Shown here one piece after another: positions 46,088-56,338 of a DNA stretch of 64,000 nucleotides. Source of the stretch: Gigaspora rosea (lineage: Eukaryota; Glomeromycota; Glomeromycetes; Diversisporales; Gigasporaceae); contig QKWP01001956.1 of NCBI GenBank assembly GCA_003550325.1, forward strand, positions 4,794 to 68,793, read 5' to 3'. The position numbers were made by a program, and so were the translations under genes. Position 1 is the first letter of the stretch; each line of letters begins with the position of its first letter. The notes below the pieces were generated by a model. It was not told the origin of the DNA and did no database searches. It saw nothing but the letters and a program-made list of their open reading frames with translations.

Positions 46088-46180
46088 AAAAGGAGAGAGG
46101 AGTAAAAAAGAGAAAGGGGTAAAAGGGTGAGAGGGGTAAAAAAGTGAGAGAGGGTAAAAGAAAAAGAGGATAAAAATTGG
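46088..46180 (+). repeat. Purine tandem repeat GAGAGGGGTAAAAAAGT
   Basis: About five imperfect units of 16-18 bp, purely purine apart from one T per unit, running into a poly-T tract and the gap at 46209. Confidence 0.7.
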
Positions 46181-46208
46181 TCAAAATGGTTTTTTTTTTT
46201 TTTTTTTT

Positions 46209-46453
46209 NNNNNNNNNNNNNNNNNNNNNNNNNNNNNNNNNNNNNNNNNNNNNNNNNNNNNNNNNNNNNNNNNNNNNNNNNNNNNNNNNNNNNNNNNNNN
46301 NNNNNNNNNNNNNNNNNNNNNNNNNNNNNNNNNNNNNNNNNNNNNNNNNNNNNNNNNNNNNNNNNNNNNNNNNNNNNNNNNNNNNNNNNNNNNNNNNNNN
46401 NNNNNNNNNNNNNNNNNNNNNNNNNNNNNNNNNNNNNNNNNNNNNNNNNNNNN
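46209..46453. other. Assembly gap
   Basis: 245 N bounded by poly-T on both sides, inside the innermost nested element. Confidence 0.95.
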
Positions 46454-49363
46454 TTTTTTTTTTTTTTTTAGGGAATGTACTGTTTTTTTTAGAGACATTG
46501 TATTTCAAAAAAAGGTAAAGATAGGTAAAAGTTTGATCAATGTGTAAAATGTAGCTTATATATACTAAACCAAAACCGCTAACCAAAAAATTTTTACTAT
46601 GATGCTCAAATATAACCTCACATAGATTATTCGGGGTTCTGTATTTTGCTATTTCCACTATAGTTACACAAAAAGGTACAATTTTTAGATTTTAATATAA
46701 TATTGTATATTATAATTTTAATTTTAATTGGCCCACTTGATTTAGGATACCAAAACAAGACTTATGTAATGTTACATGACATTAATAGCGTATAACCAAA
46801 AATTATTTTTGCAAAGCAATGCACTAGGCTGGGCCTTTGTATAATGTACAAGCATATATTGTGTAACCAGTATATGTACTGTGATTGGATAATGTTTTGA
46901 ACCTAGATTTAGGGTTAGGGTGGGCCGGAATTATATCTAACCCGCTGGGGCATTACCATGATAGTGCCCACCAGCATTAAGCTTAATGCCGGCTGACCCA
47001 ACCAAAATAAGACTTGTATAATATTGCACAACATTAGTGGCGTGTAACCAAAAATTATTGTTGCAAAAACAATGTACTGGGCCTTTGTATTACATAAGTG
47101 CATAAATTATTTTGAATACTAAAAATAGAAAATCTTGTGTAACCATGGTGCAAATAGCAAATACCATGGTGGAAATAGTAACTCCTACATAAATTATGGA
47201 TTAGAAAATAATATAGTATATTAATATAGCAAAATAGCTCATTTAATTACCTTCGTAAATATGAACATTATTGTTAAAATCAGTTAAAAAAATATTATGT
47301 CACTTTTAACTACTTAAGATTATTGAATAATATAATCATAATTGGGCATGCCAAATATTCAATCTTGTACTGATTCAAGACAAGAATTGTCTTAATATAT
47401 GAAAAAATTAAAGTAAATCAACAAAATAATTTGATGTTACTTGCATAGAAAAAAAATATTATTAATAAAACATTGTTAGCATTTATATGTCTCAAATACT
47501 TAAAAATTTATAAACCTAATATATTTAATAAAAAAAAATATAAAAAATAAAGTATATAGGTTATTTCCGAGTTAAAATCAAAAAAAATTGAATCAGAAAA
47601 ATGTTATAGCTTAAAAGTTTTATATATATTTTATAAGCACTATAAAATTATATATATATATAAAAAAAAACCTACTGCAAGAAAAAAATTTTGTAAAATT
47701 AAAATTTAGAATGATAAGTCTTTAGTAAACCAAGACCAAATTTAGTATGCAATGTTTTGGGTTGTAATCTTTAAATCCAGATGATCCACATTATACATAA
47801 ATTCTTATCAATGTGTACCGATATTGAAAAAAACTGATAATCTATAATTTGACAATAATGGTACATTCATTACTTATATGCGGATTGAGCAGATTACACT
47901 TATTTCAGATTTGAACAATATACTATATTTGTATATAGCTGTTTTTGGATCATGAGTTTGAGGCAAGCTAATAGTTAATTTTAATCAAATGCAAATTATA
48001 ATTTTAACATTAAAAATTCTCAGCTAAATTAATTATTAGCTTGTTTCAAACTTGTGTTCCAAAATAATGCCCATAGGCTTTATTTGGCAAATTGTAAATC
48101 AACTGATCATGCTATTGCTTTCATTAATAAATTCTGTATTTTATTAACTTTAACAATAGCCTGTTCTCATTATATATTAAACATAGCTTAATCTTGTTTA
48201 ACAAACTAAGGGTTTGTAATTGAATTTTAACTAAAAACAATATTTTATAGTTGTTTCAAAATGCATATTATCAAGATAATATTTAGTTTATTTGATATTT
48301 ACTATTAGGACTGACAGTTCTTTCAGTCCGTCCTAAAAAGGACTAGACCAGCCTGGTCCCTGGATAGACCAAAGGACCATTGGTCCAGACTGGACCGATT
48401 AACAGCTCTATTCCGTGCTGTATCATACAATAAAACTATTTCATTTTTTTGGAAAATTTGCCAAACCTTTTTATGCTTTTTATCCCAATAAAATTTTTGT
48501 TTTTGTTGGGCTTTGGTAATGTTCATTTTTGCTTTTATATGTGCTTTAGGTAGTTCTTCAACTATTCCAAATAACCTGTCTAACATGTTTTCTTCAAGTA
48601 TCATTTCTTATATAAAAATAGAAAACTTGGCTTTACTTCCATAGATTAAATAGAAGGGAGTAAACTTGGTTGTTGCCTGTTTTGCAATACGGTAGGCAAA
48701 TAATACAGAAGGGATTAAGGTATCTCATTTTTAATCTTTGGTAGCAAGTTTCGCTAAAGATTTGCAGAGTGTTCTAAAAGATGCTCAACTAATCCATTCG
48801 TTTGCAGATAGTACAAGAGATACTTAATCTGGAATTGTTGTACCAAGATATGTACAAGTTCATTTAGAAAATGTCTTTCTCTGTTAGAAATCAAATATGC
48901 GGGCATTTATGCCAACAAATAATATCTTCATAAATAAAATTGACTGCTTCTTGTGCATTTGCAGCTAGTACAGCTTTTGCTTCTGGCCATTTAGTTAAAT
49001 AGTCAGTGGCTACGATAATAAACTTGTTCTCTTTGTAGTTTCTGAAAGAGGTCCCACATAGTCAATTTAGTTCGATAGAAAGGAGCTTCTACAGATATGG
49101 GTTTCAAAGGTCTAGAAGTATAATACTTTCCTCTTTTTTGACAATCATCACAGGATTGAACATAATTTTTAATATGTTTAAACATTTGGGGCAGTAATAG
49201 TTGTTTCGAATTTTATCAAACATTTTATCTGTTCCTAAATGAGCTCCAATTGGGTGATTGTGCATTAAGTAGAGAATAAGTTCTACTTCATGCTGTTGGA
49301 TCACTCTTTGAAAATTTTTCTTGTTTTGTCTGTCTCTTTTATAAAGTTGATTGTTAACAACTA

Positions 49364-49608
49364 TATGGGGTCTTTGCTAGGAAAACCACAGTTAGAGACT
49401 ATTTAGATTTTGACAATAAAATTTGAAATTGCTAGCTATCTATTAAACCAATTTGAATAAACTTTTTTTTATTTTATAAAGCTTAAATAGCTTTATAAAA
49501 TAAAAAAAAGTTTATTCAAATTGGATTAATAGATAGCTAGCAATTTCAAATTTTATTGTCAAAATCTAAATAGTCTCTAACTGTGGTTTTCCTAGCAAAA
49601 ACCCCATA
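49364..49608. mobile_element. Almost perfect palindromic MITE in gypsy element 1
   Basis: The symmetric region 49362-49610 has arms of about 122 bp around a 5-base centre (TAAAT) with only two mismatches seen. TA lies at each end, consistent with a TA duplication. TATGGGGTCTTTGCTAGG at the left faces CCTAGCAAAAACCCCATA at the right. The surrounding gypsy sequence reads straight on when it is removed. No coding capacity. Confidence 0.82.
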
Positions 49609-52600
49609 TAATAATTGCTTTTTGAAATTAACTTGGTTTTTTAAATAGGACTAAAATTTTTAGGGGTTTGGGCAGTTTCTAAATAATGTTTTAAATATTG
49701 GTAATGAATGCTATCCATGATAAAAAAAAAACTATACTAAATAACTAAATAATTAATTTACAAGTGCTAGGACACTGACTATCTAGACTGGATTATGATT
49801 ATTATCAGATTTAACTACTATAACTAATAAAGTTATTAGTAGTAGATAGTGGGGTTTACAACTTTTCATTAAGTAACATTGCAAAGATAATATTTAGAAT
49901 AATTATTATACTTAAGTAAGTAGGTCTCACTAGGAGTTTCTAGTGGTGGTAACTACCAGAGAATTTGGTTGGTAGATAAAGGCATGGGTTCTGTGACAGT
50001 AGGCAGAGGTTCTGGTTCAGATTCTTTAGCTAGCTTAGGCTATTCTTTGCTTGCAGGTATATAGGCCAATCGTCAGTATAATGGCACCAGTCATTAAATA
50101 TCTATTTTTTCTTCTAGGACCATATTTCATCATCATTAGGAGTCGATCAATAACTTTTAACTATTTCTTCAATAGGATAGCTTTTGATTGTTATCCAGAG
50201 TCGCAGTTCAACATAACAAGTAGAGCATACGTTACAGGAACTGTAAAGTTTATTTTCATACTAGCATTGGGCAGTAGGGCCTTTCCAATTTCTAGTAAGG
50301 CTTTTTCTATTCTTTTGGTATGGAATTGTTTACTAATATGTTCAATATAATACCAGATACAAAACTAATTATCATATTGTATTCCTTTAGATGAGAAGGT
50401 CATTTGCTTATAAGGTCGAATGCTGTTGAGAAGCATAGGGGATAGTTTATTATGTAATGTCTATTTAACAATTGTCAGATTCTGTTTTGTTTGAGCACCT
50501 TTTTGAATCTTAAGTGCTTTTTCTTCAAATTCTAATATAATTTGTTTTCTTTTTGATTATATTTAATCTCCATTTTCGAGCATCTTTATATTTCTTGAAT
50601 TTACTTATATAATCTGCTTTAAGAGTGTTCATTGTATCATTGAATTCTGTATGACTTCGTTAATTAAAGAAGGTAATAGTATCTGCTTTATATACTTCTT
50701 ATTGACAAAACAGTTCTATTTCTTCTATTAGCAATATATAGGTAATTGGTTAGATCTCTGCTTTAGAAAGAGATTTAATATTACTCCAAGTGTTCTCTAA
50801 ATAGAGATCTTCAATGGTAGAATTGATTACATCTTCATAAGGTTCCTCTATAGAGATAGTAAATAGCTTTATAGAATCAGTTTTTTCTTGTATGGAGGTT
50901 TCTTCATAGCAGACAGCTAGCTTTCAAATAGGTATCTGCTTTAGAGCATTCCAGATTCTATAGTCAGTATAGCATTGCTTACACCAACTATTTGCTCTGT
51001 ACAAAATGTTTTGCACTAATATTGGGCATCTAGGCCACACTAGTTAAGTATAAATTTACTTTTTTCTTTTTTTCTAGTTCTGAATTTTGTACTTAAGAAC
51101 TAAATATAGCTCCAATTATATTTTGGAATATTGTCAAAGGTGAACCCATTAGAAGTGTATTGGAAGTTCTAAAATGGTTACAGGTTATATTTAGCAACTA
51201 AGGGAAGTTGGGGTTTCATTGTTTTCTATACTTGGTTGTGGATATAATCTCCAAGAAAGTTGGCTTCACAACAGGTAATTCGTTTTTCAGATGATGAGAG
51301 TGGTAAGTTCTCCAAGAGCTTGTACTTTCTATTTGCATTACTTCCTCTTTTAGAGCAACAGTGTTTTTCTATATAGCAGCTTGAAAAGCTTCTTGTTTGG
51401 AGAGTAGATTTTCTTCTTCTTCAATTTCTATTATATTAACATCTTCCTCGTACATTTGCGAAAGTGTATTAGTATTAGTATGCTTTCTTTCAGGATGATA
51501 TATAATAGTAAAATTATAAGGCTCAAGCCTTATAATCCAACAGGTGCATTTTTCTTTCAAGGCAGTAGTTCTCAACTATTTCAGAGCTACATAGTCAGTC
51601 ACTAGATAAAATAACTTGGCTCTTAGGTATTGGTGAAAATGCTCAATAGCCCACATGACTGCAAGGCATTCTAACTTAGTGGTTGAGTAGTTATGTTCTG
51701 CCTTGGTTAAACTTCTGCTAGTATAAGCAACTACATATTCTCTTTTATTAATATCTATTTGAGCAAGTACTGCTTCTAGTTCTGAATTAGATGTGTCAGT
51801 ATGGATGTAGAAAAGTTCTTTGAAGTCAGAGTAGTAAAGGATTGGTGCAGAGATTAAATATTCTTTCAGAGTATTGAAAGCTTTATTTTGGTCAGTAGTC
51901 TAGATATAGAGTTCACCTTTTTGCAACAACTGGTTCAGAGGTTTGGCAATTTTTGAAAATCCTTTAATAAATTTTCTATAATAAGATGCTAGTCCCAAAA
52001 AGCTTCTTATTTGATGCACAGTTGTAGAGATAGGAAAATTTCAATATTTCTTCATCAGGTGTGATTTCTTCCCTGCTTACAATATGTTCTAGAAATTTAA
52101 TTTGTTCTAGAAAAAAGAAGCATTTTTCCAAGTTGAGTCTAAGGTTTGCTTCTCTTAACACATTGAAAATGGTTTGGAGGTGGTAAATATGTTCTTCAAA
52201 AGTTTTTGAATAGATGGTAATATTATCTAAATAGACAACTACAAATTGATTTTTGAAAGGGTAAAGTAATTGATCCATTAACCTTTGGAGGGTGGCAGGG
52301 CATTACAGAGTCCGAAAGGCATAACGTTAAACTCATAGGTTCCAAATTTGGTAATAAATGCAGTTTTCTTTTTGTCTTCTTCTTGCACAGCTACTTGCTA
52401 GTAACCGCTTGCTAGATCAAGACTTGTAAACCATTGAAATATAGTTTATAAATCAAGACTTGTGAACTATTGGGCTTCTTCAAATACAGTTAATATTTTA
52501 TCAATGTTTGTTAAAGAATAAACATCCTTTTCAGTAATGGCATTAAGTTTTTTGTAGTCAATACAGATTCTTTTTTTCTCTTTCTTTTTAGGTACTAGTC

Positions 52601-55600
52601 TGACAGAAGAAAACTAAGGACTAATAGATTCTCTAATAACTTCTTGCTATTCTATAGCGCAAATTTCATTTTCAAGGAAAGCTTGTTCATCAGAAGCAAC
52701 CTGGTATGCTCTTGGTTTAAGTTTTCTCTAGCTCCATAGTTTGTTCTTCTTTAGATATATTTTGTACAAATATATTCCAATTGTTCATTAATGTTTCTCT
52801 TGCTTTTATAATCTCATTGTTTAGTTAGGGTTTTGCTCATATTAGGGATGATAGGATCTTTTTCTTATTTCAACAGTTATAACTCCTGTTAGGTAAGTAG
52901 CAGGTTCTTTTCTTGAATAAGATCTTTCCAAGAGTTTTCATACAATTCTTCTTCAAAAAAGTTATCAAAAAAGGCAGTTGAACTATTATCAGAAAGATAA
53001 GCTTCTTTAGACATAAAGGTTTCTTTCTTTTCATCCTCCAATTCACAATTCAGCCATTATTATCAAATTCATCACTAATATCAGCTAGTTTTGATTTAGT
53101 GGCATGAGTAGTATTAATAGTAGCTTGTTTTTCAAGGTATTGGATATGTAGAATATGAGCACCAAAGTCAAGTTTAGTTTAAGATTTGTTAAACCAATCA
53201 GTCTCCGATAAAAGGGTCTTATCAGATAATTCAATTACTTTTAGATTGATAGGGATAGCAATATCTTGTAAGGCAATTTTAACATTGTCAATAATTCCTA
53301 GAGCTTTTGCTCTGTTTTTATTTGCATAATTACAATAGTTTTGGAGTCTTGATCAAGTTATAGTCTTAATTTTTCTATTAATTTCTGGTAATAATACTTA
53401 CTGCAGCACCAGAGTCGAGTATAGCTACAACAGATTTTCTTTTAATTTGTATATGGCACCTCATTGCTACAGTTTTTTTATTTCTTTTAGGCTCAACATG
53501 GTTAGCCTTAGTAGTTGTAATTTTTCGCTTTAGGGCCTGGGGCAAAGTCTTCTGCTGGATAGATAGTTGAAGTGCTTGTCCAATAGTCATACTTACTTTG
53601 GTATTCAAAAAATAATATTATAGTGTTCAAGCTCTTTGATAACAGATGGTAGCCGTTTAACAGGAATTCATTTTGTAGGATTTGCAATTTTTGTCAAAGT
53701 ATTGATTTCAATAGGTTTAGGTTTAGGACTGAAATTTTGTGAAGTAGTAATAGTTCTATTACATAGGTTTTTTTTTTTTTTGGATTCTGATAACTTTTGC
53801 TTTTCTTTTTGTTCTTTGCAGTTAGTGCCGTAGGGAGAAGCTCAAGGTGAGTAGGTAATATAAACTTCATTCTCCCAGTAGTCATCATTTTCAATTTCAA
53901 CTATATTAATATTTCTTCTTTTTACAAATTGAGGTTTACTCATTTGGCTCCATTGTTCATAAGTGGTTCTTTTTTCTGACATACAATCTTTAGCAGCATG
54001 TTCATATTCTCCACAGATATAACATTTGTATTTGTTTTTCTGGGTTGGTAGGCTTGGCTCCGGTTGGGCCTAATTTGGGTAGTTGGTTAAAATATGAAGA
54101 CTTGGTAGCCTCAGTTTGGGCGAATAGAGTAAATGCAATAGTGGCATAATTAAGAGTCATTTGTTGCATTTGCTTGGTCAAATTTTCAATATTCTTTTCA
54201 TAGCTAGCCAAATTGATTTTTTTAGGTTGAGCATTGTTAGCAAAATCTTTGCCCTGTTCATGGTATTGTACCAGAGTATAAAGCACAGCTAAATCAACTG
54301 GATTATGCATAGAAAGCATAGGAAGCAAGTCTGTGCATAATTCTTTTTTGAAATAGAGTAAAATCCAAACAGCATCAGTAATTTCACTTCTTTTAATCAA
54401 GCAATTAAATCTGCTATAGTAGGCTTCCACAAGTTCATCAGGTCCTTGTTTGATAGTATCCAACTTCTTTAACTACTTGTTTTTCAATGTTGGGTACAAA
54501 AAATTTTTTTGAATTTATCAGTATTAGCTGTTTATAGATTGCCCCAATTTGGATTACCAGTAGTGGTTTGGGTACATAGAAAGTTTGTTGCCACTCATCA
54601 GCCACTCTATGCAAGAAAGCAGGTAAAACTTTTCTTTTTAGTGAAGAATTCTATTTGTTTGCCGATGCAGCTTTTTCAAAGCTCTCAATCCAAGTATAAG
54701 GGTCTTGCTCAAGGAAAGGATCAATTTTAAGTAAAATAGAGCCAGTGGTATTGGCCTTAAGATAGTTCAAAATCTCATTATTGGTTGCCATAGTTAATGT
54801 TTTTGTTAATGGTTTTACAGCAGAAGTTGATATAGATAAAAAGGAATTGAAGTAGATTTAAAGTAGAAAGATTAATGCCAAATAAGGTAATTCAGAAAGT
54901 GGGTTATGAATTAAGGTTAATGCATATTAAAATTTAGGGTGTTCCAGGAGTAATTTGTTGAAAAATGTCCTCAATAGGCTCCCTAATAGCAAGCTCTTTG
55001 TCTGTTAAATTTAAAGGGTTCTTTTCAAAATAATTGGTATATATAGCAGTAAAGGCAATAAAATGAATAATATCAATTATATTGCTAGGGGAAATTCGAT
55101 ATTTAATACTATAGATTATCTTAAAGATGGTATTTTTATGTTTAGTTAAGTTAAATTCTTTATAAATAAGTGCAAGGTTATTGAAATATTCTAAGGATTT
55201 CCCAGTAAAATTAGTAACAGGAAATTTTTCTTTGTACCAACTAGCAAAGTTGTAAAAAAATGTAGGTATAGTATTAGTAAAAGGATAACAAATTTTACAA
55301 GAATCTTCTTTCTTTTCAGTAAGGAGTTGACATGTATGCAGGAATTGATGTTGAACTATTTTAGATAAGTACTCTCCAAAATCAAAATTCATTCACTAGT
55401 GTGTTATCTTATTTGAAGCTGTTTGTCACAATACAAACACTTATGCTTTCACTTCAAATGATTAAGTTCTTCAAATATTTAGGTGGCTGTAGCACTTCAG
55501 CGTTGCATTTCTCTACTATAATATGCTTAGTAGAAAAGTTTCGTATGGTCTCCTTTATATACCTTCCAAATTTCACGTAGGTAGCTTCAAAATTCGTCTC

Positions 55601-55681
55601 AGATTGCTTCAATTTGTGAATAGTTCTTACTGATATTTTCTTTCTTTTTAGAGTTGGTGAATCTCATAGTTACCACCAATT

Positions 55682-56338
55682 TGTCAACCTAGATTTCTAC
55701 CTCTTTGAGAAATGCTAGAGACTAAAGCGACTAATGCAGAGAGACACTTTATGTAATGTTACAAGCGACTATAACCTTCAATATAGTACTTGCAACACAG
55801 CACACAGCGACAGGGAACTTGTAAGGGTCAGAGAAGATATGAAGCAGTGTGGAAGTGGAATATTACTTTACTAGAGCGGTTCAATATATATTCATTAAAT
55901 GACAAGGGTATATTTATTAATCAAAGATATATTTTATTTATTTAGATAATAATATGCAAGAGATATAACTATGTTTAGGTGTTAGAGAGAGGAGGAGGAA
56001 AATCTGAGTCTAATGTGCAGAAGGGGAGAAAACTAGGGTTTATATATCTTTTTACAGCTATCAGTTACTATAGTATGAAATGGCAGAAATGGTAGAAATG
56101 GTAGAAATGGTAGAAATGGTAGAAATGGTAGAAATGGTATAAATGGTAGAAAGGTAGAAATGGTAGAAATAGTTAACCATGTTACTCGTACTTCTAACTA
56201 TGCCATATATAGTTAATAATATAAAATAATATAATGTAATATAAAATAATAATACAATAAAATAATATAATGAAATATAACTAAATTAATATTAGAAAAT
56301 ACATTCAAGAAACTAATACTAAAACTTGTTCTATAACA
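55682..56338 (-). mobile_element. LTR C (gypsy), between elements 1 and 2
   Basis: It begins TGTCAACCTAGATTTCTACC and ends TTCTATAACA (TG...CA ends), 657 bp. The first 70 bp match LTRs A and B, the rest does not, so only the U5-like end is shared. On the minus strand AAAGGGGTCGGAAA, a purine tract, precedes it, and element 1's leader follows it. It therefore works by position as 3' LTR of element 2 and 5' LTR of element 1. Confidence 0.75.
56080..56170 (+). repeat. ATGGTAGAA 9-bp tandem repeat in LTR C
   Basis: About ten units with three imperfect ones. Absent from LTRs A, B and D, so it arose or was gained in this LTR lineage. Confidence 0.9.

Larger units (their letters stand above)
45857..46640. 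mobile_element. TIR element nested in the long-TIR element
   Basis: AGGACCCGAATAATCTATGT at the left and AGAACCCCGAATAATCTATG from the right; the arms continue GAGGTTATA. GTATTTTG flanks both sides exactly (45849-45856, 46641-46648), and removing it restores the inner symmetry of the host element. The interior has repeated ATGTTATATTTGAAA and GCTAATG words and a gap of 245 N. The superfamily is uncertain (8-bp duplication). Confidence 0.85.
45828..47185. mobile_element. Long-TIR element inside the 45187-48410 transposon
   Basis: GGGACTGCCTATTCCACCAT at the left and GGAGTTACTATTTCCACCAT from the right; TACATAAA flanks both sides exactly (45820-45827, 47186-47193). The right two thirds match the elements at 38252 and 7926 (GCATTAAGCTTAATGCCGG, TTTAGGGTTAGGGTGGGCCG, GCGTGTAACCAAAAATTATT). 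Its left arm is interrupted by 45857-46640. Confidence 0.85.
45187..48410. mobile_element. hAT-like DNA transposon (3.2 kb) in gypsy integrase
   Basis: TAGGGCTATTAATCAGTC at the left and TAGAGCTGTTAATCGGTC from the right form the ends. Flanks TTCTGTGC (45179-45186) and TTCCGTGC (48411-48418) agree at 7 of 8. GGACTAGAC, CCAGTCTG and GGACAGAC words crowd both subterminal zones. Integrase-derived sequence resumes on both sides. The interior (45340-45820 and 47200-48300) is AT-rich without a transposase frame and contains 45828-47185. Confidence 0.82.
44520..55681 (-). mobile_element. Ty3/gypsy element 1, internal region (broken)
   Basis: Reading down the minus strand: a 152-codon frame of unknown role (54934-55392, KICYPFTNTIPTFFYNFASW), a gag frame (54002-54463, GPDELVEAYYSRFNCL) with a CCHC knuckle (CYICGEYEHAAKDC) near 53980-54025, protease (DSGA near 53390), reverse transcriptase (51976-52400, VVVYLDN), RNase H end (51369-51575), integrase zinc and core region (48600-49310), integrase C-terminus (48411-48604), split from its last part (45000-45186, KWLEPYF, VAPDVYQL) by a DNA transposon, and an extra 3' ORF (44545-44847). 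Broken at many points. A leader starting AATTGGTGGTAACTATGAG adjoins LTR C and is where a primer-binding site is expected. Confidence 0.85.

Noticed and set aside
46065-46658. Long open frames across the N runs (also at 14010-14522 and 27151-27768)
   Set aside because: They stay open only because N cannot encode a stop; the flanking codons are homopolymer or inverted-repeat sequence.
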